This document shows positions 31,783-40,384 of a DNA stretch of 53,723 nucleotides, one piece after another (the first letter of the stretch is position 1; each line of letters begins with the position of its first letter). A model generated the notes under the pieces. That model had not been told where the DNA came from and did no database searches. It saw only the letters and a list, made by a program, of their open reading frames with translations. This stretch comes from Phycisphaerales bacterium (GTDB lineage: Bacteria; Planctomycetota; Phycisphaerae; Phycisphaerales; UBA1924): contig JAIEOW010000063.1 of the NCBI GenBank assembly GCA_019750095.1, positions 1-53,723 of the forward strand. Direction: 5' to 3'. Made by a program: the position numbers and the translations under genes.

Positions 31783-34356
31783 TCACGCCATCGCAATCGG
31801 ATCCACATCCACCGCCGTGTGCGCATCGCTCGTGCACAGCCCCTTCGCCCGTGCCTCGGCCAGCAACTCCTGAATCAGCATTCGCGCCGGGGAGTACAGC
31901 TCGATCCCCAGCCGATGCTGCCCAGCGATCCGCGCGATCGGCGCGGGGGCGGGGCCTTCGATCCGCACCCGATGCTCCATCCCGCGTGCCTTTGCCCCCG
32001 CTCGCAGGGCCTCGGCGATCTTCTTCCCGTGCACCTCCGCCTTGCCCAGATCCAGATCCCGCACCACCACCCGCGCCATCCGCACCATCGGAGGGAGCGC
32101 GGCCTCTCGCCGCACGGCAAGCTCATCGCGCACGAAGCTCACATAATCGTGCTCCGACGCGTGCACGATCGCCGGGGCCTGCGGATCAAACGTCTGCACG
32201 ATCACCCGTCCCGCGTGCGTTCCGCGTCCGGCCCGCCCGGCCACCTGGCTCACAAGCTGAAATGTGCGTTCCGCCGCACGAAAATCCGGCACGCTGAGCG
32301 CCGTGTCCGCATTGATCACCCCGACCAATCGCACGTTGGGAAAGTCCAGCCCCTTGGCGATCATCTGCGTTCCTACCAGCACACGCACCTCGCCCGAAGC
32401 AAATCGGCCCAGCGAGTTGAACCAGTCCTTGGCCGACGCCATCGTGTCGCCGTCGGCACGAAGCAACCCCGGCACCGTCGGCGGTTCATCCGGCCCGTTG
32501 TCGATCGGTTCGCCAAGGTGCGAGGCAAACTTCTTGGCCAGTTCCATCTCCACGCTCTGCGTTCCGTGCCCGAGCGCGATCAACTTCTGTCCGCACGTCG
32601 GACACTTCTCCGGCATCAGCTTCTGCGCCAGGCAATGGTGGCACCGCACCACGCCCTTGGGCGGCGTCTGCCCGGCGATCACGCGATGCTGCACCATCTT
32701 CGCATCGCAATCATCGCAGACCATGATCCACCCGCATGTCGTGTCGCAGCACGCGATATACGCCGCATATCCACGTCGATTCAGCAGCAGCAGCACCTGC
32801 CCGCCCGCGTTCATCGTCTCGCCGATCGCCGCTTCCAGCGTCGGCCCGATCAGGTGCAGGTGTGCGTTGCGTTTCTCCGCCGGCGGCGACATCCGCACCC
32901 GCATGCGCCGTTCGTCCGCAAGATCCACGATCTCTACCCGCGGCAATCGTCCGCCCGCCGCACGCTCGGTGAGTTCCCAGAGCGCATACTTCCCCGCTGA
33001 GGCCGCCGGTGTCTTTGGTGGCACAGGCGTCCCGCCTGTGTGCCTTGGTGGTTCCTCCCGCGCCACCCCAGACCCCGCCGCATTCACCCAACTCTCCAAA
33101 CTCGGGGTCGCCGACCCAAGGATCACCGGACACGCCTCCATGTGCCCGCGCTTGATCGCCACATCGCGTCCGTGATACCTCGGCAACTGATCCTGCTTGT
33201 AATCGCTCGCATGTTCCTCATCGACGACGATCAGCCCGACATTTTCCAGCGGCGCGAAGACTGCCGAGCGCGCTCCGACCACTACGCGCGCCGCCCCGCT
33301 CGCCGCCCGCGTCCACTCGCGGTGCCGCTGGCTCGCGCTCAGGCCTGAGTGCAGCACCGCGACGCCCGCCGTGCGAAAGCGTTCGACGAATCTCCCCGCC
33401 GTCTGCGGCGTCAGCGAGATCTCCGGCACGAGCACCAGCCCCGTCCCGCCCTGCTCCAGCACACGCTCCAGCACACGCAGATACACCTCGGTCTTGCCCG
33501 ACCCCGTGATCCCACGCAGCAGATGCACCCCGAATCGCCCGAGTGATTCAGAGATTCCATCGATCACAAGCTGCTGCTGATTCGTCGGCGTCGGGCGATG
33601 CGCATCCATCGCGGCTCCGCCCTTCGCGTCGGCCTGCTCGATCCCCATCTGCGTCGAAACGCCGCCGCGCTCGCGCACATCTTCGACCTCGCATTCCTTG
33701 AGCAACCCGATCGCCACCAGCTTATTGATCGGCCCGAGCGTCTTGCTCCCGATGCGCCCTGCGAGCGATTCCGGCGCGATCGGGAACCCCTCCCGCCCCG
33801 CGTTGAGCACATGCTCCCACGCTTCGCGCACGCTCGGCGTCAGCTTCGCGCTCCCCAGCACACGCACTTCGTCCTCAACACTCGCGCGGTCGATCAGTGT
33901 CACCAGCCGCAGCCCCGTCCGCTTCTTCACCGCCGCGGGCAGCATCGCCGAAAGCACCATACCCAGCGGCGAGACGTAATAGGTACTGATCCACCGCGCC
34001 AGTTCCACCAACTTCGGCGACAACCCGGCGCCCGTGTCGCGCAGAATGCTCTTCACCTTGTGGGCCGGATACCCGCCCAAAAGCTCCTCACCACCGGCCT
34101 GAATCACGATCCCCGCCGACGATGTGTTCCCCCGGCCCAGCGGCACTTCCACGCGTCGTCCCACCAGCACCGGTTCGCTCGAGCGATACGTCAGCGCGGC
34201 ATCCGCCCCCAGCAGCCCGTCACCCTTCACACGATCCACGCCACGCTCAACCGCGACGCGCAGATACGTCCACGTCCCGTGCGAAGGGGGCGACTCAGCC
34301 GTCCCGAACAGTCCATCTGCGTTCACAAGGCATCGTTGCACCCCAGTGCGCTCCAA
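31783..34356 (-). CDS. priA: primosomal protein N' (replication restart helicase PriA)
   Basis: An 857-residue superfamily 2 helicase that reloads the replisome at collapsed forks. The N-terminal DNA-binding domain (VEVPLGRGNTSSAGIVI) leads to Walker A GITGSGKT (282-289), DEEH (379-382), GSATPSLESW and the zinc-binding region (CCDTTCGWIMVCDDCDAKM, then CHHC and CPTCGQ). VLVGTQMIAKGLDFPNVRLV belongs to the second RecA lobe. Between the lobes, residues 440-447 (TGGTPVPP) are encoded by a copy of dispersed repeat B (33017-33042). The only start upstream of residue 6 is TTG at 34356; GTG codons at 34341 and 34326 are alternatives. Confidence 0.92.
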   Translation of the reverse strand: MERTGVQRCLVNADGLFGTAESPPSHGTWTYLRVAVERGVDRVKGDGLLGADAALTYRSSEPVLVGRRVEVPLGRGNTSSAGIVIQAGGEELLGGYPAHKVKSILRDTGAGLSPKLVELARWISTYYVSPLGMVLSAMLPAAVKKRTGLRLVTLIDRASVEDEVRVLGSAKLTPSVREAWEHVLNAGREGFPIAPESLAGRIGSKTLGPINKLVAIGLLKECEVEDVRERGGVSTQMGIEQADAKGGAAMDAHRPTPTNQQQLVIDGISESLGRFGVHLLRGITGSGKTEVYLRVLERVLEQGGTGLVLVPEISLTPQTAGRFVERFRTAGVAVLHSGLSASQRHREWTRAASGAARVVVGARSAVFAPLENVGLIVVDEEHASDYKQDQLPRYHGRDVAIKRGHMEACPVILGSATPSLESWVNAAGSGVAREEPPRHTGGTPVPPKTPAASAGKYALWELTERAAGGRLPRVEIVDLADERRMRVRMSPPAEKRNAHLHLIGPTLEAAIGETMNAGGQVLLLLNRRGYAAYIACCDTTCGWIMVCDDCDAKMVQHRVIAGQTPPKGVVRCHHCLAQKLMPEKCPTCGQKLIALGHGTQSVEMELAKKFASHLGEPIDNGPDEPPTVPGLLRADGDTMASAKDWFNSLGRFASGEVRVLVGTQMIAKGLDFPNVRLVGVINADTALSVPDFRAAERTFQLVSQVAGRAGRGTHAGRVIVQTFDPQAPAIVHASEHDYVSFVRDELAVRREAALPPMVRMARVVVRDLDLGKAEVHGKKIAEALRAGAKARGMEHRVRIEGPAPAPIARIAGQHRLGIELYSPARMLIQELLAEARAKGLCTSDAHTAVDVDPIAMA
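33017..33042 (-). repeat. palindromic repeat family B, copy 2 (inside priA)
   Basis: The exact reverse complement of the 26-nt element at 4076-4101. It is in frame inside priA, where it encodes THR-GLY-GLY-THR-PRO-VAL-PRO-PRO between the two helicase lobes. Confidence 0.92.
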
Positions 34357-34383
34357 ACACGCCGCCGCCGCGTTCCCATTTCT

Positions 34384-34452
34384 TGACCTCTCCGCCTCTC
34401 CGCCTCTCGACCTCTTCCCCTGCAGGTCTCTTCACCTCTCCCCATCCCTTCC
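34384..34452 (+). repeat. pyrimidine-rich tandem repeat, about 8-nt period
   Basis: In the 113-nt divergent spacer between priA and carA, units such as TCCGCCTC, TCCGCCTC, TCGACCTC and TTCACCTC follow one another with an 8-nt spacing. The strand is almost purely C and T. Both promoters must lie in or next to this array. Confidence 0.65.
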
Positions 34453-34469
34453 CTACACTCGAATCCGAC

Positions 34470-35732
34470 ATGAATACACCCGCTTCTCTCGATCGTCCCG
34501 GCCGCCTCGCTCTCGAGGACGGCTCGGTCTTTCACGGCACCGCCTTCGGCGCCGTCAACCGCTCCATCGCCCAGGCCGCCGAGGTGGTCTTCAACACCGC
34601 GATGAGCGGCTATCAGGAAGCCCTCACCGATCCTTCCTACTGGGGCCAGATCCTCGTCATGACCGCGCCGCTCATCGGCAACACCGGCGTGAACGAAGAA
34701 GACGTCGAGAGCGTCAAAGTTCAGGCCTCGGGCTTTGTCGTCAGAGAACTCAGCCGCGTCGTCTCCAGCTTCCGCGCCACCACCGACCTTTCCGACTATC
34801 TCGCCAAGAACGGTGTTCTGGGCCTCGACGGCGTTGATACCCGCGCCCTCACCCGTCGCCTCCGCGTCCGAGGCGTGATGAACGGCATCATCACCGACAT
34901 CCCCGAAACCCAGCTCTCCGACGCCCAACTCGTCGCCGCCGCCCAGAACGCGCCGAACATGAACGGCGCGAACCTCGTGCCCAACGTCGGCTGCAACAGC
35001 CCCCTGAAATGGTCCGAAACCCTCGGCGAGTGGTCCGACCGCCTGAACCGCGACACGCCTCTCCAGAGCCGTGAAAGCCGAAGATTCAAAGTCCTCGCCC
35101 TCGACTGTGGAGCCAAACGCAACATCCTCCGCAACCTCGCCGACCGCGGCTGCGACGTCGAAGTCGTCCCCCACGACATCTCAGCCGCCGACATCAAGCG
35201 CCGCTTTGAGTCCGGCCAAGCCGACGGCCTCTTCATCTCCAATGGCCCCGGCGACCCGGCCGCCGTCGATGCCACCATCCGAACGCTGCGGGACGTCGTT
35301 GGTGGTTCAGGCAAGGGCATCCCCACTTTCGGTATTTGCCTCGGGCACCAACTCCTCTCCCTTGCTCTGGGAGCGGAGACCTACAAACTCAAGTTCGGTC
35401 ACCGCGGCCTCAACCAGCCCGTGCTCAACCTGATTACGGGTCGCGTGGAGATCACCAGCCAAAACCATGGTTTCGCCGTCAATCCGGAGTCCCTGAAAAA
35501 GGTGGGTGCCGAAGTCACGCACATCAACTTGAATGACCACACGGTGGCCGGGTTTGCCCATCCGGATCGGCTGATGTTCGCCGTCCAGCACCATCCCGAG
35601 GCCTCCCCGGGGCCGCATGATGCGGGGTATCTGTTTGATGCCTTCGTACAGATGATGACCGATCGAAAACCCCTGGGTCTGGTCGGGCTCCGTGAACGGG
35701 TTGGTGCAATAGGCCCGGTTTCGGTTCGTTGA
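34470..35732 (+). CDS. carA: carbamoyl-phosphate synthase small subunit
   Basis: A 420-residue glutaminase subunit that supplies ammonia to CarB for carbamoyl phosphate, used in arginine and pyrimidine synthesis. The N-terminal CPSase domain runs GRLALEDGSVFHGTAFG to VDTRALTRRLR. The class I amidotransferase domain has SNGPGDP, the catalytic Cys in GICLGHQLL, the SQNHGFAV loop and the His-Glu pair in VQHHPEASPGPHD. carB is not adjacent. The ATG at 34470 matches the family start; the frame is open far upstream through priA antisense sequence. Confidence 0.94.
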   Translation: MNTPASLDRPGRLALEDGSVFHGTAFGAVNRSIAQAAEVVFNTAMSGYQEALTDPSYWGQILVMTAPLIGNTGVNEEDVESVKVQASGFVVRELSRVVSSFRATTDLSDYLAKNGVLGLDGVDTRALTRRLRVRGVMNGIITDIPETQLSDAQLVAAAQNAPNMNGANLVPNVGCNSPLKWSETLGEWSDRLNRDTPLQSRESRRFKVLALDCGAKRNILRNLADRGCDVEVVPHDISAADIKRRFESGQADGLFISNGPGDPAAVDATIRTLRDVVGGSGKGIPTFGICLGHQLLSLALGAETYKLKFGHRGLNQPVLNLITGRVEITSQNHGFAVNPESLKKVGAEVTHINLNDHTVAGFAHPDRLMFAVQHHPEASPGPHDAGYLFDAFVQMMTDRKPLGLVGLRERVGAIGPVSVR

Positions 35733-35796
35733 CCCTTGGTGCATTCGGCTCGGCAGAGGCTGCGCCGGCAGTGTTCTCATTCACAGGAAGGTTCTC

Positions 35797-37215
35797 ATGC
35801 GCCAGTCTGCTCGCTTCATGCTGATCTCGGCGGTCGCCGCGATGTCGGTCGGATCGCTCGTTCTCGCTCAGAATCAGCCCGCTGGTGGTGGCGGGAACCA
35901 GCCCGGCGCAGGTGGCGAGCGTCCGCGTCGGCAGGGCGGTGGCGGCGGCGGTGGGGGGGGCGGCATGATGGGCGGCATGGGACGCGTGTTCGAAACCAGC
36001 GTCTCCAAGGACCAGATGGGTCGATACGCCGAGTTGCTCGGGCTCGATGATGCCCAGAAGACCGCCGTGATGGACCTGTACGACGCCTACAAGGCCGACT
36101 ACGAGGCCTCGGTGAAGTCAGCCCAGCAGAAGCTGCAGGACCTGCGTGAGGAAGCGCGGGATGATCCGGCTCGATGGGCCGATCTGCGCGATGAGATGCA
36201 GAAGCTCCGCGACCAGCGGAACAAGGCCGAGTCCGCGTTCTTTGATGATGTCAAGACCGCGCTCACTCCGGCCCAGGCCGAGAAGTGGCCGGGGATCGAG
36301 CGGATGCGTCGGCGTGAGTCCAGCGTTGGCCGGGGCATGATGTCCGGTGAGCGGCTGGACCTGGTTCGCATCGTGGAAGACCTGAAGCTTCCCCCCGAGC
36401 AGGCCAAATCGCTGAGCACCACGCTCGAGCAGTACAGCGTCGATCTGGATCGCGAGCTGGTGATTCGCAACGAGGCCTACGACAAGGCCCAGGAATCCTT
36501 CCGCGACATGATGACCGGCGGCGATCCCGAGGCGATCCAGAAAATCATGGATCAGGGCCGTGCGGCCTCGATGAAAGTCCGTGATGTCAACAAGCGGTAC
36601 GTCCGCCAGGTCGAGGGCCAAATCGCTGACGAAGCCGCCAAGGCCAAGTTTCAGGACGCCATCAAGCGGGCATCGTTCCCGGCGATCTATCGCCCGACGA
36701 TCGCGACCCGCACGTTCGACGCCGTGGAGAAGCTCCCCGACCTCTCCGCGGACCAGAAGCAGTCGATCGCCGACATCAAGGGCCGACTGAGCCGCGAAGC
36801 GGGGGCGATCAATCAGAAGCTGGAAGTCGCGTACACCGCTCGTGAAGAGACGATCACCACCGCCGACATCATGGGACGCTTCGGCCGCGGCGGTGGCGGT
36901 CAGGGGGGTGGCGGCGGTCGTGGCGGTGCGGGCGGGATGTTCGACAACGAAGAGACCAGCAAACTCCGCGACGAGCGTCGCGGTCTGGAACGGGCCGCCC
37001 TTGAGAAGATTCAGGCCCTTCTGACCGAAGAGCAGAAAGCCAAGCTCCCCAGCGCCGGCGGCGACGACGGCGAAGAACGCCCCCGTCGCGATCGCGGCGG
37101 AGAAGGGGGCGGCGCGGCCGGTGGCGGGGGTGGTGGCGGTGGGGCGGAAAACGCCCAACCACGGCGTCGCCCGCGTCAGCAGCCCGCCGAAACCCCGGCG
37201 CCCGGTCGGTCCTGA
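35797..37215 (+). CDS. exported Spy/CpxP-like Gly-rich protein, paralog 1
   Basis: A 472-residue secreted protein of unknown function. A signal peptide (MLISAVAAMSVGSLVLAQ) is followed by a Gly/Arg-rich linker, then three similar helical modules that start with aspartate- or glutamine-rich turns such as GLDDAQKTAVMDLYDAYKAD, ALTPAQAEKWPGIERMRRR and KLPPEQAKSLSTTLEQY. LSADQKQSIADIKGRL and LLTEEQKAKLPS mark later ones. This LTxxQ-like pattern resembles Spy/CpxP periplasmic chaperones, repeated within one chain. The tail is Gly- and Arg-rich. AGGAAGG precedes the ATG. A paralog follows at 37413, and the T2SS operon begins downstream of that. Confidence 0.75.
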   Translation: MRQSARFMLISAVAAMSVGSLVLAQNQPAGGGGNQPGAGGERPRRQGGGGGGGGGGMMGGMGRVFETSVSKDQMGRYAELLGLDDAQKTAVMDLYDAYKADYEASVKSAQQKLQDLREEARDDPARWADLRDEMQKLRDQRNKAESAFFDDVKTALTPAQAEKWPGIERMRRRESSVGRGMMSGERLDLVRIVEDLKLPPEQAKSLSTTLEQYSVDLDRELVIRNEAYDKAQESFRDMMTGGDPEAIQKIMDQGRAASMKVRDVNKRYVRQVEGQIADEAAKAKFQDAIKRASFPAIYRPTIATRTFDAVEKLPDLSADQKQSIADIKGRLSREAGAINQKLEVAYTAREETITTADIMGRFGRGGGGQGGGGGRGGAGGMFDNEETSKLRDERRGLERAALEKIQALLTEEQKAKLPSAGGDDGEERPRRDRGGEGGGAAGGGGGGGGAENAQPRRRPRQQPAETPAPGRS

Positions 37216-37277
37216 CGGATTTTCGCAACTTCGGCATCTTTGCGTCAGAAGGTCATGGGATCGGTCGGCCCACGCAG

Positions 37278-37317
37278 ATTCTCAGAAGCCGACGACGATT
37301 TCGTCGGTATTCTCAGA
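37278..37317 (+). promoter_or_regulatory. direct repeat flanking a small hairpin (possible operator)
   Basis: ATTCTCAGA occurs at 37278-37286 and again at 37309-37317, 31 nt apart. Between the two lies a CCGACGA/TCGTCGG hairpin (37289-37307). It is upstream of paralog 2 and downstream of paralog 1. It may be a regulator site or a processing signal; this is inference from symmetry only. Confidence 0.35.
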
Positions 37318-37412
37318 TACTGATTGCCCGTGCGCCGATCGGACTTCAATCGTCGAACTCGTGACCGGGTGTCGAAGCGTCGGGTTGAGCCGTATGGCCA
37401 GGGAGTTGAACG

Positions 37413-38663
37413 ATGGCGTTGAAGCGAACAAAGGTCTGGGCGTTGGTGGCTGGGGTCTGTCTCGGGCTTGGTCTATTGACCGCAAGTCCCCTTGTGCCCG
37501 TCGCTCAGGCGCAGATGCGCATGGGCATGGGCGGCGGCATGGGCATGCCCACGGCCATCTCCAGCGCCGACGTCATCCAGTACGGCAAGCTGCTCAAACT
37601 CGACGAGACGCAGACCGCCACGATCAAGGACCTGCACGAGGCCTATGCCGCGGATCACGCCAAGGCCTCCAAGGCCATGAGCGACGGGTTTGAGCGGCTC
37701 CGCCAGGAGTTCGAGGATTCCCGTGATCCCTCGATTTTCCAGAAAGAGTCCCCAGTTCTCGTCGAGAAGTTCCAGAAGCGCAGCGAAGAGCTGGAAAAGT
37801 CGTTCATGGGCGACATGAAGGCCCTGCTCACCCCCGAGCAGGCCGGGCGATGGACGAGCGTCGAGCGGGCCAATCGTCGCAACCGCTCGCTCCCCGTCGG
37901 CATGCTCGCCGGCGAGAGCATGGACATCGTGAAGCTGGTCGCGGCCATGGACATGGCCAAGACGCCCGAGGGCGTGACCCAGGCGCTGGACCGGTATGAG
38001 GCGGAGATGGACGCGGCGATCCAAGAGCGCGACACCCGCCGAAAGGACATCGGCGAGCAGATGCAGAACCTCACCCGCGGCGGCGGAGGGGGCGGCGGCG
38101 GCGGGTGGATGAACATGGACTTTGAGAAGCTGCAGCAACTCATGGGCGACCTGCGCAAGAGCGGCATCAAAGTGCGAGACATCAACGAGCGATTCTCAAC
38201 CGTGGTGCAGGCCGCGTTGCCCGAAGATGAGCGTGATGATTTCGGCGACCGGGTGAAGCGCGAGAAGTTCCCGAATATCTATCGTGAATCGCACATCGAT
38301 CGATGCCTGAAGGCGGCCGGCGAGTTCAGCGACCTTGCGACCGAGGCCAAGGCCCAGATCGCGGACATGGCCGCCAAGTATGAGCGCGAGGCCGGCCCGA
38401 TGAACGACAAGTGGGCCCGCCTGCAGGCCGATGCCGAGAAAGACGGCGGTGGCGACGACATGATGCAGGGCTGGATGCGCATGGCCCGCGGCGGCGATGA
38501 TTCCAACGACAAGTCCGAGCTGGCCGAGATCCGCAAGGCCCGCCGCAAGCTGGATTCGGACATGATGGAAAAGCTCAAGGCCCTGCTGAACGAGGATCAG
38601 ATGGATCGGCTTCCGCGCCGCGAGAGCCAGCAGTTTCAGGGCTTTGGCGGCGGTCGCCGATAA
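37413..38663 (+). CDS. exported Spy/CpxP-like protein, paralog 2
   Basis: A 416-residue secreted protein that aligns by eye with the preceding gene. Shared blocks are LLKLDETQTATIKDLHEAY, ALLTPEQAGRWTSVERANRR, the Gly tract, GIKVRDINERFSTVV (compare MKVRDVNKRYVRQV) and KFPNIYRESHIDRCLKAAG (compare SFPAIYRPTIATRTFDAVE). The signal peptide is at LVAGVCLGLGLLTASPLVPVA. It is helical, charged and Met-rich after the signal. AGGGAG precedes the ATG. Its position immediately before gspE, with about 86 nt between, suggests a link to secretion, which is not proven. Confidence 0.75.
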   Translation: MALKRTKVWALVAGVCLGLGLLTASPLVPVAQAQMRMGMGGGMGMPTAISSADVIQYGKLLKLDETQTATIKDLHEAYAADHAKASKAMSDGFERLRQEFEDSRDPSIFQKESPVLVEKFQKRSEELEKSFMGDMKALLTPEQAGRWTSVERANRRNRSLPVGMLAGESMDIVKLVAAMDMAKTPEGVTQALDRYEAEMDAAIQERDTRRKDIGEQMQNLTRGGGGGGGGGWMNMDFEKLQQLMGDLRKSGIKVRDINERFSTVVQAALPEDERDDFGDRVKREKFPNIYRESHIDRCLKAAGEFSDLATEAKAQIADMAAKYEREAGPMNDKWARLQADAEKDGGGDDMMQGWMRMARGGDDSNDKSELAEIRKARRKLDSDMMEKLKALLNEDQMDRLPRRESQQFQGFGGGRR

Positions 38664-38749
38664 GGTCGCTGCCAGAGTCAGAGTTTCCGCGTCAAAGAGT
38701 GCACGGACGACAAACGCACGGTTCGTGAATCACGGAGGAGTCCAACGCC

Positions 38750-40381
38750 TTGACCACCGCGCCGATCAGCGGGAGCAGCATCACCGGAGCCGGGCCAAAC
38801 GGCTCGCCTGCGGAGCACGGCTTTGCCATGCTCACCGAGCAGCCGAAGGTGGATCCTGCCGCCGCGGGTTTGATCGGCGCGGACGATGCCGTGCGTCTGC
38901 GGGCCGTGCCCTATGCGTTTGAGGGCGACGACGTCCTTCTGGTCGCGATGCACGACCCGAGCGACTTTGCCTCGGCCGACGAGTTGTCAGGCGTCAGCGG
39001 GCGTGCGGTTGAGCGTCGCGGCGTGACGCAGGACCTCTACGACTCTCTCCTGCGCACGGCCTATGGCGCAACAGCGGCGCAAATGGCCCAGCGGCTTGGC
39101 GGCGGCGCGCCCGACGAAGACGAGCTGATCAACAACCTGCAAGCCGTGGATGCCGACGACGTGCAGCGGATGGCCGAGCAGCCGACGCTGATCAACCTCG
39201 TCAACCTGATCATTCTGGAAGCGATCAAAGAGCGGGCGAGCGATATCCACGTTGAGCCATTTGAGAAGTCGCTGAGCGTGAAGTATCGCGTCGATGGCCT
39301 GCTACGCCAAAGGAACTCGCCGCCCAAGGCGCTGCAGCCGGCGATCACCAGCCGCATCAAGATCATGGCGGGGATGAACATCGCCGAGCGCTATGTGCCT
39401 CAGGACGGGCACATCACGCTGCGATTCGAGGGTCGCAAGGTCGACATCCGCGTGTCGACCGTGCCCACGATCTACGGCGAGAGCGTGGTGATGCGTCTTC
39501 TGGACAAAGAAGCCGTCAAGCTCGATCTGGTCGCGCTCGGATTCCGCACGCAGGATCAGGTGAACATCCAGCGGCTGATCGACCTGCCGCACGGCATGGT
39601 GCTCGTCACCGGTCCGACCGGCTCGGGCAAGACGACAACGCTCTACGCCGCGCTGACAAAGCTCTATGACCCTTCGCTGAAGATCATCACGATCGAAGAC
39701 CCGGTGGAGTACGAGCTGACGGGGGTGAACCAGATTCCCGTGAACCCGGAGCGCGGGCTGAGCTTTGCCAGCGGCCTCCGCTCGATCCTGCGTCAGGATC
39801 CGGACGTGGTGATGGTGGGCGAGATTCGCGACAACGAGACGGCGGACATCGCCGTGCGTGCCGCGCTGACCGGCCACCTCATCTTCTCCACCCTGCACAC
39901 CAACGACGCGGCGGGCGCGATCGGGCGCTTGCTGGACATGGATGTCGAGCCGTTCCTTGTGGCGAGCGTGCTGGAGGGCATCCTCGCACAGCGGCTGGGC
40001 CGCAAACTTTGCCAGAACTGCAAGAAACCCGCGCCACTCGGCGAAACGGTGCGTCATCGTCTGACGGCTCGCGAGCAGGCACTCTTCACCAATGGCATGG
40101 GATACGTGCCCGGTGGGTGCGATAAGTGCGACAACTCGGGATACAAGTCCCGGCTTGGCTTCTTTGAAGTGCTCATGACCACGCCCGCGATGCGCCAGGG
40201 CATCACCGAGCGTCGGACCGCGGCGTATGAAATCCTCGCCACCGCCGACGCGGCCCACGTCACCATGCGCCACGACGGATTGATCAAGGCGTCTCAGGGC
40301 CAGACCACCGTCGACGAAGTGCTCCGCGCCACACAAGACACCGAGGGGCTGACGCCCTCGAGTGCGAAGAGCGGGAGCTAA
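38750..40381 (+). CDS. gspE: type II secretion ATPase GspE
   Basis: A 543-residue cytoplasmic AAA-type ATPase that powers pseudopilus assembly. The N-terminal part (about 1-140) is the MshEN/N1E-like domain. ASDIHVEPFEKSLSVKYRVDG is the N2E motif. Walker A GPTGSGKTT is at 288-296, the Asp box TIEDPVEYEL follows, and MVGEIRDNETADIA is the Walker B. The tetra-cysteine zinc site is Cys421, 424, 457 and 460. The start is TTG at 38750, with GGAGG upstream. An ATG at 38828 is the next in-frame start. First gene of the secretion operon. Confidence 0.93.
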   Translation: MTTAPISGSSITGAGPNGSPAEHGFAMLTEQPKVDPAAAGLIGADDAVRLRAVPYAFEGDDVLLVAMHDPSDFASADELSGVSGRAVERRGVTQDLYDSLLRTAYGATAAQMAQRLGGGAPDEDELINNLQAVDADDVQRMAEQPTLINLVNLIILEAIKERASDIHVEPFEKSLSVKYRVDGLLRQRNSPPKALQPAITSRIKIMAGMNIAERYVPQDGHITLRFEGRKVDIRVSTVPTIYGESVVMRLLDKEAVKLDLVALGFRTQDQVNIQRLIDLPHGMVLVTGPTGSGKTTTLYAALTKLYDPSLKIITIEDPVEYELTGVNQIPVNPERGLSFASGLRSILRQDPDVVMVGEIRDNETADIAVRAALTGHLIFSTLHTNDAAGAIGRLLDMDVEPFLVASVLEGILAQRLGRKLCQNCKKPAPLGETVRHRLTAREQALFTNGMGYVPGGCDKCDNSGYKSRLGFFEVLMTTPAMRQGITERRTAAYEILATADAAHVTMRHDGLIKASQGQTTVDEVLRATQDTEGLTPSSAKSGS

Positions 40382-40384
40382 CGC

